Assembly: GCA_964590435.1 (NCBI GenBank)
Contig: CAZPWT010000019.1
Span: 1 to 64,000 of the forward strand
Direction of reading: 5' to 3'
Source of the DNA: WSZJ01 sp964590435
GTDB taxonomy: Bacteria; Planctomycetota; MHYJ01; WSZJ01
DNA length: 64,000 nucleotides
This document shows, one piece after another, positions 38,790 through 48,259 of the stretch. Position numbers and translations under genes: made by a program. Below the pieces are notes generated by a model that saw only the letters and a list, made by a program, of their open reading frames with translations, did no database searches and was not told the origin of the DNA. Every line of letters begins with the position of its first letter. Position 1 is the stretch's first letter.

Positions 38790-39436
38790 TCCGGATCAAC
38801 CTGCTTCCCGCCGAGCGGAGAAAGCGCGCGTCGAAGCCGCTGCCGCGGATGACCGGGCTGGTGGCGGCCGCGGTGCTGGTGGCGGCGTCGGCGGGGACGG
38901 CGCTGTGGGCGGCGAAGGAAGCGGACTCGCTGCGGAAGCAGGTCGAGGCGAAGGACGCGGAGCTGGAGAAGGCGCGGCGGGCGACGGCGGAGATCGTGCG
39001 GATCGAGGCGGAGCTGGCGCCGCTCCGGCGCAAGGCGGCGGTCGCCGAGCGGGTAGACCGGGCACGGCGCGGGACTTGGGCGCGCCGGCTGGACCGGGTC
39101 GCCGCGATCCTCGACGGCCAGGCAGCGCGCGTGTGGCTGACCTCGGCGCGCGGGTCGCAGCGGATCGGCGCCGCGGCCGGGGGGCCCGAGGCGACGCTCG
39201 AGCTGGCGTGCGAAGCGTCGGCCGACCCGGACGGCGCGGCGCCGATGGGGCACGTGACCGGGGACTTTGTCGACGCGCTTCGGAAGGCGTTCGTGGGGCC
39301 CGACGGCGATTTCACGCGGTACGACGACCGGTACGCGGAGCAGGCGACGGCGCGCCCCGGCACGATCGAGGGCTGGTCGGAGGCGTTCGTCGTGCGGCTC
39401 TTCCGCGACCGCGCCGCGTCGGAGGGATCGCGATGA
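38786..39436 (+). CDS. pilN: type IV pilus assembly protein PilN
   Basis: 216 residues. The cytoplasmic N-terminal motif I-R-I-N-L-L-P that binds PilM is at residues 2-8. One transmembrane helix (about 22-44), a coiled coil (about 46-80), and a ferredoxin-like periplasmic domain follow. Overlaps of 4 bp on both sides (38786-38789, 39433-39436) tie it to pilM and pilO. Confidence 0.85.
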   Translation: MIRINLLPAERRKRASKPLPRMTGLVAAAVLVAASAGTALWAAKEADSLRKQVEAKDAELEKARRATAEIVRIEAELAPLRRKAAVAERVDRARRGTWARRLDRVAAILDGQAARVWLTSARGSQRIGAAAGGPEATLELACEASADPDGAAPMGHVTGDFVDALRKAFVGPDGDFTRYDDRYAEQATARPGTIEGWSEAFVVRLFRDRAASEGSR

Positions 39437-39993
39437 GGCTGCACGGCCGCACCGGCGCGGTCCTCGGCGTGGCGCTCGTCGCCTCGGCGGCGCTCGCGGC
39501 GATCTCCGTCCACCTGCGCTCTTCCCGCATCGGCCCGGCGCGCGACCGGCTGGACGTGCTGGACGAAGCGCTGCAGCGCGAGCGGAAGGCGGCCGCGCAG
39601 CGCGGGGCGATCGAGGAGGAGAAGGCGCGGCTGGAAGCGCGGCAGGCGGAGTTCCGGACGCTGCTTCCGTCGGACGGGGCGGACCTCGAGGCGCTGCGGC
39701 GCGCGCTGACGGAGGCCGCGGCGCGGGCGGGGGTGCTCGTGACGGCCGTGCGCCCGTCGCCGGCCCCGGCGCAGCCGTCGAGCGTCGAGGAAATCGCCGT
39801 GTCCGTCGAGGCGCGCGGCGACTTCGCCTCGCTCGGCCGTTTCCTTCACGCGGTCGAGACGCTTCCACGCGCTCTCACCGTGGACCAGTTCGAGCTGAAG
39901 CCGGCGGTGGAGGAAGAGCGGCGGCCCGAGACGACGGGGGCGACGCTGGCGCTGCGGCTGACGGTGTGGCGCGTGCGGGAGGAGGGGCGATGA
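39433..39993 (+). CDS. pilO: type IV pilus assembly protein PilO
   Basis: 186 residues: N-terminal membrane helix (about 7-27), coiled coil (about 30-70), then a ferredoxin-like domain with S-V-E-E-I-A-V-S-V-E-A-R-G-D-F-A-S-L-G-R (typical PilO strand-helix). It should pair with PilN in the periplasm. ATGA overlaps with both neighbours. Confidence 0.82.
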   Translation: MRLHGRTGAVLGVALVASAALAAISVHLRSSRIGPARDRLDVLDEALQRERKAAAQRGAIEEEKARLEARQAEFRTLLPSDGADLEALRRALTEAAARAGVLVTAVRPSPAPAQPSSVEEIAVSVEARGDFASLGRFLHAVETLPRALTVDQFELKPAVEEERRPETTGATLALRLTVWRVREEGR

Positions 39994-41540
39994 AGCGACT
40001 CCTGGCGATGGTGCTGCTGCTGCCGGCGGCGGGGTGGGCGCAGGGGCGCGCGGAGCTGTCGGCGGACCTGTGGTTCCGGGCGAGCGGGAAGGACGGGCGG
40101 TGGGCGGGGTACGCGCGGGTGAAGGTGGAGAGCGCGTCGGAGGACGGGAAACCGGTGACGCGGTTCTACGAGGAGGGGTCGGTCGAGTTCGACGGGACGT
40201 CGCGCGGGTGGCGGGAGGAATGGACGCTGGACCAGGACCTGGCGCCGTTGCGCGGGCTGTCGCGGACGCGGGACGGCGCGGTGGAGATCGAGATCGCGTC
40301 GGCGTTCGACGGGCGGCAGCTCGTGCGCCGGGCGGTCGCGCCCGCGGTCGAGCGCGTGCAGCCGTGGACGCGCGACCGCGCGTGCTGGCCCGCGGGATTC
40401 GCGCCGGCGGCCCTTCTCCGCCGCTACGGCCCATGGAAGCCCGGGATGGAGATGAGCGTCTCGGCGTTCGTGGCGCGGATGGAGGACGGAGGGCTTTCGA
40501 TCGGGGAAGACGGGTGGCGGGTGACGGTGAAGGGCCGCGGGCCGCGCGGCGTGGCGGACCTGGAGGAGGACTGCTGGACGCTCGAGGCGTCGCCGGCGGG
40601 GGGAAGCGGCGTGGCGGCGACGATCGTGGTGGACGGGCGCGGGCTGCCGGTGGAGACGGCGGGGCCCGGGTGGACGATGAAGCGGGTGCGCGGGGAGCGG
40701 GAGGCGAAGGACGGCCGGGACTTCGCGTGGGCGCACGGCGGGCGGCGCGACCCGTTCCGGCCGGTGCTGACGCCGCGGGAAGTGAAGAGGATCGGCGAGG
40801 GGGCGACGCCGACGATCGAGCTGTCGGCGGCGGAGATCCGGGCGATCGTGGACGACGCCCGGGCGCGGCTCGACGCGATGCGGGCCGCCGCTTCCCTGCC
40901 CGAGGCGGACCGCGAGAAGGCGCTCGCGGAGAATTCGCGGGGGATCCGTGCGGCGGCGGCGCGGCTGCGCGAGGCCGGAGCGGCGGAGCGGCTGGACGAG
41001 ATCCGTGCGGCGGCGGCGCGGCTGTACGACCCGGCGCTGGCGGCGGTGTCGACGGCGAAGGCGCAGTTCCGCGAGATCCGCGAGGCATTCGAGGCGGGGG
41101 ACGCGGCGTCGCTGGCGAAGATCGGGCCGCTGATGGCGTCGGTGCACGAGCTGGCGTCGGACCCGGACCTGGCGGGGCGGCCGGAGCAGGCGACGGTGCG
41201 CGCGATCGAGGACGAGGCCGGCGGTCTGGACCGCCGGGCGGCGATCCGCCTGGAGGGGCTCGACCGGATGCGCGACCGCCGCCCCAACGGCGTCATGGTC
41301 GTGAAGAACCCGACGGAAGTGCCGGTCGACCTCGGCGTGGACATCGCGGGGGTGCCGCTGGAAGCGCACCCGAAGATCACGGTGCGCGGAGGCGCGGCGG
41401 TGGCCCTGATGGGCGACCGCTCGTACTCCGTGGGCGACGCGATCGAGGGAGTCGACGGATGCCGCGTGAAGGAAATCCTGCAGGACGCGGTCGTTGTGGA
41501 GTACCGCGGCGAGCTGATCCGCATGAGGGTCGGCGAATGA
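39990..41540 (+). CDS. secreted protein with C-terminal PilP/GspC-like domain
   Basis: 516 residues, in the place where pilP is found. Signal peptide (1-17), a beta-rich N-terminal domain (about 20-260), a helical Ala/Arg-rich middle with a duplicated block (I-R-A-A-A-A-R-L-R-E / I-R-A-A-A-A-R-L-Y-D, about 320-355), and a small C-terminal beta domain (Y-S-V-G-D-A-I-E-G-V-D-G-C-R-V-K-E-I) of the PilP/GspC homology-region type. PilP is normally about 170-180 residues, so the first 400 residues are an extension that I cannot identify. ATGA overlap with pilO. Confidence 0.75.
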   Translation: MKRLLAMVLLLPAAGWAQGRAELSADLWFRASGKDGRWAGYARVKVESASEDGKPVTRFYEEGSVEFDGTSRGWREEWTLDQDLAPLRGLSRTRDGAVEIEIASAFDGRQLVRRAVAPAVERVQPWTRDRACWPAGFAPAALLRRYGPWKPGMEMSVSAFVARMEDGGLSIGEDGWRVTVKGRGPRGVADLEEDCWTLEASPAGGSGVAATIVVDGRGLPVETAGPGWTMKRVRGEREAKDGRDFAWAHGGRRDPFRPVLTPREVKRIGEGATPTIELSAAEIRAIVDDARARLDAMRAAASLPEADREKALAENSRGIRAAAARLREAGAAERLDEIRAAAARLYDPALAAVSTAKAQFREIREAFEAGDAASLAKIGPLMASVHELASDPDLAGRPEQATVRAIEDEAGGLDRRAAIRLEGLDRMRDRRPNGVMVVKNPTEVPVDLGVDIAGVPLEAHPKITVRGGAAVALMGDRSYSVGDAIEGVDGCRVKEILQDAVVVEYRGELIRMRVGE

Positions 41541-41613
41541 CCCTCATCGCATTGATGCCCTGCACGTCAGGACGTAGGATGTCGCCCTTCCCGCAGACCA
41601 TCGGAGCCACGAC

Positions 41614-43533
41614 ATGACTTTCCGCCTCGCCTCCCGCCTGGCCGGTGCCGTGGTCGCGCTCTCGTTCGTGTCGGCCGCGGCCGAGGAGCCCGCGGGGACC
41701 GGGACCGTTCTGGGCGCGGGCCCCGAAGACCTCCGCCCGCAGGACGCCACCGTGTCGCTCGACGTCCGCGACATGCCCCTGCCTGAAATCCTCCGCCGCC
41801 TCACCGCAACGACCGGCGTAAACGTGGTGGCGGAAGCGGGGATCGAGGACAAGGTGACGGTGACGCTGCTGGAGGTGCCGTGGCGCGAGGCGCTGGCGGA
41901 GGTGTGCCGGCGGACGAAGACGGTGCCGCGGGACGTGTCGGAGCGGCTGGTGCGGGTCGAGCGGCCGCCGCGCGTGACGGCGGACTTCAAGAATTCGCCG
42001 CTTCTCGAGATCATCGACGTGCTCGCCGGCAAGGCGGGCGCAAACATCGTGATCGCGCCGGAGGTGGACGCGAAGACGCGGATCACGATGCGGTTCCAGG
42101 ACGTGCCGTGGAACGACGCGCTGGATGCGCTGGTGAAGACGGCGGGGTACACGGTGGTGACGGAGGCGTCGGGGATCGTCCGGATCGTGGCGCAGGAGAA
42201 TTTGGAGAAGCAACTCGAGACGCGGTCGTTCGCGTTCCGGTACCTGCGGCCGCAGGACCTGTACCGGCCGCGCATCAAGGCGGACACGCTGGTCGGGGAC
42301 CCCAAGGGCGTGGACGAGCCGGTGAAGCAGTTCACGGCGCTGGACGCGCTGCGGTCGGCCCTGACGCGGCGCGGCGACCGCGCGATCGGGTCGCTGCAGT
42401 ACATCCAGGACGCCAACACGATCATCGTGACGGACACGGTCCCGGCGCTGGACCAGATCCGGCGGCTGGTGGAGCGGCTCGACGTCGAGCCGTACCAGGT
42501 GCACCTCGAGTGCAAGGTCGTGACGACGACGAACGCGGACCTCGCGCAGGTCGGCATCCTTTACTCCTCCGGCAAGCAGCGCGGCCTCTCGGTCGGCTCG
42601 TCCGTCGTCTTCCTCCCCAACCACGCGGGCGGCTCGACGTTCTTCGGCGGCGGCGCTCTCGGATCCACGCCGTTCACCGGCCCCAACTCGACGATCCGTC
42701 GCTCCCGCCTCCCGTTCGGCATCGGCGAGGACGCCGTCGGCTCCGACGCCTTCTGGGCCACCGACTTCGGCATCACCGCCACCCTCCGTCTCTTCCAGCA
42801 GGACTCGGACTCCCGCATCGACCAGGCCCCCAGCCTCACCGCCCTCTCCGACGCCGAGGCCACCCTCTTCGTCGGCGAAACCGTCCGCTGGGGCGTCGTC
42901 GACGTCGCCTCCACCCAGAGCGGCACGACGACGTCTTCCCTCAAGGAAGCGCCGAATTCGCCGATCCAGGTCGGGTTCCAGCTCCTCGTCGTGCCGCACG
43001 TCGTCCCCGGCACGAACCGCATCGTCATGACGCTCATCCCCCAGACGAACCAGCTCACCGGGTCGTCGCTCGCCCTGCCCGGCTTCGACGAGTTCGAGCT
43101 CATCACCGGCGGCGTCAACGGCACGCAGCGCGTCTTCCTCCCGCGCCTCGCCACCACCTCTGTCCTCACCCGCATGCTCGTCGAGTCCGGCAGCACCGCC
43201 GTCGTCGGCGGCCTCGTCGAGGACCGCGACTCCCGCACCCTCGACAAGGTGCCACTCCTCGGCGACATCCCCATCGTCGGCCACCTCTTCCGCCACACCG
43301 ACTCCACCAAGATCAAGAACCACATCATGGTCTTCGTCACCCCGCGCATCGTCCGCTCCGCCTCCTCCTCGGCCGCCGCGGCCGCCGCGAAACTCGACGA
43401 AGCCAGCGCCCGCGAAGCCTCCGAGAACGAACGCCTCAAGCAGGGGCTGACGCCGGAGGAGTGGGAAGAGAAGCTCCGGAAGGCGCGCGAGGACGAGGCC
43501 CGCGAGCACGACCGGCTGAAGAACGGAAAGTGA
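41614..43533 (+). CDS. pilQ: type IV pilus secretin PilQ
   Basis: 639 residues. Signal peptide, secretin N-terminal (STN-like) domain (about 45-115), N1-type domains (about 120-300), and the C-terminal secretin channel with V-P-L-L-G-D-I-P-I-V-G-H-L-F-R, the family signature, at about 540-555. The last 60 residues are a charged tail (Ala-rich then EKLRKARED). It forms the outer-membrane pilus pore. A 73-bp gap separates it from the PilP-like gene. Confidence 0.9.
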   Translation: MTFRLASRLAGAVVALSFVSAAAEEPAGTGTVLGAGPEDLRPQDATVSLDVRDMPLPEILRRLTATTGVNVVAEAGIEDKVTVTLLEVPWREALAEVCRRTKTVPRDVSERLVRVERPPRVTADFKNSPLLEIIDVLAGKAGANIVIAPEVDAKTRITMRFQDVPWNDALDALVKTAGYTVVTEASGIVRIVAQENLEKQLETRSFAFRYLRPQDLYRPRIKADTLVGDPKGVDEPVKQFTALDALRSALTRRGDRAIGSLQYIQDANTIIVTDTVPALDQIRRLVERLDVEPYQVHLECKVVTTTNADLAQVGILYSSGKQRGLSVGSSVVFLPNHAGGSTFFGGGALGSTPFTGPNSTIRRSRLPFGIGEDAVGSDAFWATDFGITATLRLFQQDSDSRIDQAPSLTALSDAEATLFVGETVRWGVVDVASTQSGTTTSSLKEAPNSPIQVGFQLLVVPHVVPGTNRIVMTLIPQTNQLTGSSLALPGFDEFELITGGVNGTQRVFLPRLATTSVLTRMLVESGSTAVVGGLVEDRDSRTLDKVPLLGDIPIVGHLFRHTDSTKIKNHIMVFVTPRIVRSASSSAAAAAAKLDEASAREASENERLKQGLTPEEWEEKLRKAREDEAREHDRLKNGK

Positions 43534-43580
43534 CCGCGGAGCCCGGCGAAGCGGCCGATCCGCGCCCCGCACGGCACCCC

Positions 43581-44207
43581 ATGCCCCCCGCGTCTCCTCC
43601 CTCCAGCCGCTTCCTGTACCGCCTCCGGTTCGAGAAAACCGGCCCGGCGCGGTTCTATTCGCACCACGACATGATGCGCCTGTTCGAGCACGGCCTCCGG
43701 CGCGCCGAGTTCCCGCTCTCGCTTTCCGCGGGGTTCAACCCGCGTCCCCGCGTCACGTTCCTGTCCGCGCTTCCCCTCGGCGTCGAGTCCGTCGACGAAT
43801 GGGTGGAGGTCGAGCTGACGGAGGAGCTGGACGCGGAGGAGTTCGGGAAGCGGATGACGGGGCAGTTCCCGGAGGGAGTGAGGATCCGGGAGGCGGGAGC
43901 GGCGGTGGGACGGGTCGCGGCGGTGGAGGCGGAGTACGAGGCGTCGCTCGGGGAAGCGGCGGTGGACGTGGCGGCGCTGCTGGCGCGGAAGGAAATCCCG
44001 GTCGAGCGCCGGACGTCCGAGGGCGCGGCGCGGACGGTGGACATCCGGCCGTGGATCCTGCGCGCGGAGGCGGCGGGCGGGAAGCTGACGTTCGCGATCC
44101 GGATCACGGACAACGGGTCCGCGCGGCCGGAGGAGGTCCTTCGCGAGCTGGGCGTGCCCGGAGCGCGCGTGATGCGGACGAAGACCGTGATGGCGGCGAA
44201 AAAATGA
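43581..44207 (+). CDS. TIGR03936/DUF2344 protein (radical-SAM-linked)
   Basis: 208 residues with the family core R-L-R-F-E-K-T-G-P-A-R-F-Y-S-H-H-D-M-M-R and S-A-G-F-N-P-R-P-R-V-T-F. In most genomes this domain is fused to, or next to, a B12-type radical SAM protein and lies before RNase G, as here; the radical SAM partner is not adjacent in this window. An in-frame GTG at 43530 overlapping the pilQ TGA (GTGA) could add 17 residues; the ATG at 43581 is kept because homology starts shortly after it. Confidence 0.82.
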   Translation: MPPASPPSSRFLYRLRFEKTGPARFYSHHDMMRLFEHGLRRAEFPLSLSAGFNPRPRVTFLSALPLGVESVDEWVEVELTEELDAEEFGKRMTGQFPEGVRIREAGAAVGRVAAVEAEYEASLGEAAVDVAALLARKEIPVERRTSEGAARTVDIRPWILRAEAAGGKLTFAIRITDNGSARPEEVLRELGVPGARVMRTKTVMAAKK

Positions 44208-45757
44208 GCGACCGCCGCATGCTGGTCAACGCCCTCGACCCCGAGGAGGTCCGCGTCGCGGTCCTCGACAGCGGCGTGCTCCAGGAGTTCTACATCGAGC
44301 GCGCTTCCCGCGAGACGCTCGTCGGCAACATCTACAAGGGGCGGGTCATCAACATCGTCTCTTCGCTCCAGGCGGCGTTCGTGGACATCGGCCTGGGGAA
44401 GAACGCGTTCCTGCACGCGAGCGAGGCGGTTGCCCCGGGCGGAAGCGACGCCGCGCGCCGCGCGCCGGCCGCGGCGCCGCCGCTCCCCGCGGGGTTCGAG
44501 CCGGGGCCCGAGACCGCCCGCCGCGCGCCGGAGCGCCACGACCGCCGCCCGTCGCTGAACCTCAAGGACGTCCTCCGTCCCGGGCAGGACGTCGTCGTCC
44601 AGGTGATCCGCGACCCCGTCGGCGAAAAGGGCCCGAGCGTGTCGATGGACATCTCGATCGCCGGGCGCTACCTCGTCCTCACCCCCGAGACGCGGCGCAC
44701 CGCCGTCTCCAAGCGCATCGCGGACCCCGCCGAACGCGAGTCCCTCAAGGCCCTTCTCCAGCAGCTCGAACCCCCCGGCGAAGTCGGGTTCATCATCCGC
44801 ACCGCCGGGACCGGCCAGACGCACCGCGAACTGCAGAAGGACCTCGACTCGCTCGTCCGCCTCTGGTCCGCCGTCAGCGAACGCGCCCGCGACGAACGCC
44901 CCCCCGCCGTCCTTTACCAGGAAAGCGACCTCGTCATCCGCACCATCCGCGACCTCTTCACCCCCGAGGTCGAAGAAGTCCTCATTGACTCCCCCGAGGT
45001 CCTCGAGCGCACGATCGAGTTCGTCTCCGCCGTCATGCCCAGTTTCCGCGGCAGGTTCCTGCTCTACGAGGAAACCGAGCCGCTCTTCCATAAGTTCGGC
45101 GTCGAGCCGCAGATCGAGGGGCTGTACCGCAAGCGGGTGGACCTCCCGAGCGGCGGCTCGATCGTGATCGAGGGGACGGAGGCCTTGACGGCGGTGGACG
45201 TGAACAGCGGGCGGCTCGTGGGGGACAGCCCGGAGGAAGCGGCGTTCCGGACGAACCTGGAGGCGTGCGAGGAGATCGGGAGGCAGTTGCGGCTGAGGGA
45301 CATCGGCGGGGTGATCGTGGTGGACTTCATCGACGTGAGGGAAGCGGATCACCGGCGGGACATCGAGCGGGCGATGAAGGAGGCGGTGAAACGGGACCGT
45401 TCGCAGACGACGGTGCTGAAGATGAGCCGGTTCGGGCTGGTGGAGATGGCTCGGCAGAAGATTCGGCCCGGGGTGAAGCTGGTGTCGTACGAGGAGTGCG
45501 GGAGGTGCCTGGGGACGGGGATGGTGAGGACGGTGGAGAGCATGGGATTGTGGCTGATGAGGCTGATCCGGCACGAGTTGAGCGTGGCGGGGGGGCTGGG
45601 GGTGGAGATCCGGTTGAATGCAGAGGTAGCGCAGTACATCCTGAACACGAAGAGGAAGGACCTGCTGAAGCTGGAGGAGCAGTATGGGCGGGAGGTGGCG
45701 ATCCTGGCGGAGGCGAGCTACGAAGTGGAGCGGTATGAGATCAGTCGCGTGAGCTAG
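44204..45757 (+). CDS. rng: ribonuclease E/G family protein
   Basis: 517 residues, ATGA overlap with the preceding gene. S1 domain (G-N-I-Y-K-G-R-V, A-A-F-V-D-I-G-L), catalytic core with T-A-V-D-V-N-S-G-R and V-V-D-F-I-D metal-binding Asp residues, and the zinc-link motif C-G-R-C-L-G-T-G. Size and end fit RNase G rather than RNase E. An Ala/Pro/Arg-rich insertion of about 35 residues (about 80-115) interrupts the S1 domain. It processes rRNA and mRNA 5' ends. Confidence 0.9.
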   Translation: MSDRRMLVNALDPEEVRVAVLDSGVLQEFYIERASRETLVGNIYKGRVINIVSSLQAAFVDIGLGKNAFLHASEAVAPGGSDAARRAPAAAPPLPAGFEPGPETARRAPERHDRRPSLNLKDVLRPGQDVVVQVIRDPVGEKGPSVSMDISIAGRYLVLTPETRRTAVSKRIADPAERESLKALLQQLEPPGEVGFIIRTAGTGQTHRELQKDLDSLVRLWSAVSERARDERPPAVLYQESDLVIRTIRDLFTPEVEEVLIDSPEVLERTIEFVSAVMPSFRGRFLLYEETEPLFHKFGVEPQIEGLYRKRVDLPSGGSIVIEGTEALTAVDVNSGRLVGDSPEEAAFRTNLEACEEIGRQLRLRDIGGVIVVDFIDVREADHRRDIERAMKEAVKRDRSQTTVLKMSRFGLVEMARQKIRPGVKLVSYEECGRCLGTGMVRTVESMGLWLMRLIRHELSVAGGLGVEIRLNAEVAQYILNTKRKDLLKLEEQYGREVAILAEASYEVERYEISRVS

Positions 45758-46169
45758 ACAAAGGGGGGAACGTCCCGAGATGAGGGGCGTTCCAAGAAGA
45801 ACGAAATCGCCATGCAAGTTGCAAGTTATTGATTTCCAATACCTTACGATGAAGAGCCACCGACTTTCTGCCCGCCGTACCGTTTCGAAGTGGAACGGAT
45901 CGCAGTTAACGCTCAGCTTGTCCAACCCACGGAGATTTTTCTTCTATCACAAGTCATTGGCTCATAGATTGTTATGACTCGCTGACTTTCGAGGATCGCC
46001 CCGGGCCTGTATGGCCCTGCCTTTGCAATAGACTTCCCCCGCACCTTGATCCGCATCCAGTTTCGTGCCCTGGGCGTCCATTTCCCTCCCTCACTACCCT
46101 GATCCTTACAGCCGCCTAGGGCACTTTTTTTCACCTCCAACGGCCGGCAAGACCCGCGGCCTCCCCCCG
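45758..46169. other. AT-richer intergenic region, no gene seen
   Basis: About 410 bp with visibly lower GC than its surroundings and no supported reading frame. No tRNA, FMN-riboswitch or terminator pattern could be recognised. It may be old decayed sequence or carry regulatory DNA for rng or ribBA. Confidence 0.4.
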
Positions 46170-46198
46170 TTGACGCCTTCCATCGACGGGGATACTCT
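46170..46198 (+). promoter_or_regulatory. promoter of ribBA-kdsA, nearly leaderless
   Basis: TTGACG and TACTCT with 17 bp between; the -10 box ends only 10 bp before the ATG at 46209, so transcription would start at or close to the start codon. No Shine-Dalgarno is visible. Confidence 0.5.
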
Positions 46199-46208
46199 CT
46201 CCCACCCC

Positions 46209-47447
46209 ATGCCCTTCACCCCCATCCCCGAGATCCTCGACGAAATCCGCGCCGGGCGGATGATCGTGCTCGTCGACGACGAAAACCGGGAGAACGAGGG
46301 CGACCTGTGCATGGCCGCAGAGTTCGCCACCCCGGAGGCGATCAACTTCATGGCTCGCTTCGGCCGCGGGCTCATCTGCCTGACCCTGACCGAGGAGCGC
46401 TGCCTCGCCCTCGACCTCCCGATGCAGGTCTCCCGCAACACTTCCCGCTTCGAAACTGCCTTCACCGTCTCGATCGACGCGGCAACGGGGATCACGACGG
46501 GGATCAGCGCGGCGGATCGCGCCCGCACGATTGAGCTCTGCCTGCGGAAAGACGCGCGCCCTTCCGACCTGGTCAGACCCGGGCACATCTTTCCGCTTCG
46601 GGCCCGCCGCGGAGGCGTCCTCGAACGCGCCGGGCAGACGGAGGGGGGCGTGGACCTCGCCCGCCTCGCCGGGCTCCAGCCCGCCGGCGTCATCTGCGAG
46701 ATCATGAACGACGACGGCACCATGGCGCGCCTCCCCGAGCTCCATGAATTCTGCGCGCGCCACAAGATCAAGCTGGCGAGCGTCGAGGACCTCATCGAGT
46801 ACCGCCGCCACACCGAGAAGCTCATCGAGAAGGTCGCCGTCGCCGACATGCCCACGAAGTACGGCACCTTCCGCGCCCATCTCTACCGCTCCATGACCGA
46901 CGAGTACCTCCACATCGCCCTCTGCGCCGGCGGCGTCGGCGAACCCGCCCCGGACGGCCGCGCCACCAGCCAGCCCGACCCCGTCCTCGTCCGCGTCCAC
47001 TCCGAGTGCCTCACCGGCGACATCTTCGGCTCCCTCCGCTGCGACTGCGGCGACCAGCTCCAGTCCGCGCTGCGCCAGATCGCGGAAGCGGGCAAAGGCG
47101 TCCTCCTCTACATCCGGCAGGAAGGCCGCGGCATCGGCCTTGCCAACAAGATGAAAGCCTATGCCCTGCAGGACCAGGGCCAGGACACCGTCGAGGCCAA
47201 CCACTCCCTCGGCCTCCCCGCCGACCTCCGCCACTACGGCATCGGCTGCCAGATCCTCATGGACCTCGGAGTCCGGAAGCTCCGCGTCCTCACCAACAAC
47301 CCCAAGAAACTGGTCGCCCTCCACGGTTACGGCCTCGAGATGGTCGAGCGCGTCCCGATCGCCATCCCGCCCAACCCCGCCAACGCCCGCTACCTCAAGG
47401 CCAAGAAAGAGAAGATGGGCCACATGCTCGAGGACGAAACGCCTTGA
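46209..47447 (+). CDS. ribBA: bifunctional DHBP synthase / GTP cyclohydrolase II
   Basis: 412 residues. N-terminal RibB domain (D-D-E-N-R-E-N-E-G-D-L acidic motif; R-R-G-G-V-L-E-R-A-G-Q-T-E-G) makes dihydroxybutanone phosphate from ribulose 5-phosphate. C-terminal RibA domain (about 210-410) has V-H-S-E-C-L-T-G-D-I-F-G-S-L-R-C-D-C-G-D with the zinc cysteines, R-Q-E-G-R-G-I-G-L, and T-N-N-P-K-K. Both steps lead to riboflavin. Its TGA overlaps the TTG of kdsA. Confidence 0.95.
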   Translation: MPFTPIPEILDEIRAGRMIVLVDDENRENEGDLCMAAEFATPEAINFMARFGRGLICLTLTEERCLALDLPMQVSRNTSRFETAFTVSIDAATGITTGISAADRARTIELCLRKDARPSDLVRPGHIFPLRARRGGVLERAGQTEGGVDLARLAGLQPAGVICEIMNDDGTMARLPELHEFCARHKIKLASVEDLIEYRRHTEKLIEKVAVADMPTKYGTFRAHLYRSMTDEYLHIALCAGGVGEPAPDGRATSQPDPVLVRVHSECLTGDIFGSLRCDCGDQLQSALRQIAEAGKGVLLYIRQEGRGIGLANKMKAYALQDQGQDTVEANHSLGLPADLRHYGIGCQILMDLGVRKLRVLTNNPKKLVALHGYGLEMVERVPIAIPPNPANARYLKAKKEKMGHMLEDETP

Positions 47448-48259
47448 AGCAGCCTCTCTCCGTGGGCGGCGTCACCTTCGGCGGCAAGGCCCTTCCGCTC
47501 ATCGCCGGGCCATGCGTCATCGAGAGCGAGCGCCATTGCCTCTCGGTCGCCGAGAAACTCGCGAAGATCGCCGACCGCGCCGGGTTCCCCCTCGTCTTCA
47601 AGTCCAGCTACGACAAGGCCAACCGCACTTCCCTCGACTCCTACCGCGGCCCCGGGCTCACCGAGGGACTCAAGGTCCTCGCCAAGGTCAAGGCGCGCCT
47701 CGGCCTCCCCGTCCTCACCGACGTCCACCAGGTCTCGGAGGTCGCCGCGGCGGCCGAAGTCTGCGACATCCTGCAGATCCCGGCGTTCCTGTGCCGCCAG
47801 ACGGATCTCGTCGTGGCGGTGGCGAAGAGCGGCCGGGTGGCGAACGTGAAGAAGGGGCAGTTCCTGGCGCCGTGGGACATGAAGAACGTGCTGGAGAAGA
47901 TCCGCAAGAGCGGCGGGCGGGCGCTGCTGACCGAGCGCGGGGTGTCGTTCGGGTACAACACGCTCGTCAGCGACTTCCGCGCGATCCCCGAGATGCAGAA
48001 GCTGGGCGCGCCGGTCGTCTTCGACGCGACCCATTCCGTGCAGCAGCCGGGCGGCCGCGGATCGTCGTCGGGGGGCCAGCGCGAAATGGTCCCGGTCCTC
48101 GCGCGCTGCGGCGTCGCCGCCGGCGCGGACGGCCTCTTCCTCGAGTGCCACGAGAACCCGGACCGCGCGCCGTCGGACGGGCCGAATATGCTGACGCTCA
48201 AGGAACTGCCGCGGCTCCTCGCACAGTTGGCGGCGATCCGGGAAGCGGTGGCGAAGTGA
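47444..48259 (+). CDS. kdsA: 3-deoxy-8-phosphooctulonate synthase
   Basis: 271 residues from TTG 47444 (TTGA overlap with ribBA). Signature blocks G-P-C-V-I-E-S-E, F-K-S-S-Y-D-K-A-N-R-T-S, F-D-A-T-H-S-V-Q-Q-P-G and E-C-H-E-N-P-D-R-A-P-S-D-G-P-N. It condenses PEP with arabinose 5-phosphate to KDO-8-phosphate, the first step of lipopolysaccharide core synthesis, so the cell should have an LPS-type outer membrane. Pairing with ribBA is unusual. Confidence 0.95.
   Translation: MKQPLSVGGVTFGGKALPLIAGPCVIESERHCLSVAEKLAKIADRAGFPLVFKSSYDKANRTSLDSYRGPGLTEGLKVLAKVKARLGLPVLTDVHQVSEVAAAAEVCDILQIPAFLCRQTDLVVAVAKSGRVANVKKGQFLAPWDMKNVLEKIRKSGGRALLTERGVSFGYNTLVSDFRAIPEMQKLGAPVVFDATHSVQQPGGRGSSSGGQREMVPVLARCGVAAGADGLFLECHENPDRAPSDGPNMLTLKELPRLLAQLAAIREAVAK

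Noticed and set aside
46000..46200. FMN riboswitch before ribBA
   Set aside because: No conserved FMN aptamer blocks seen, and the promoter found lies too close to the start codon to include one.
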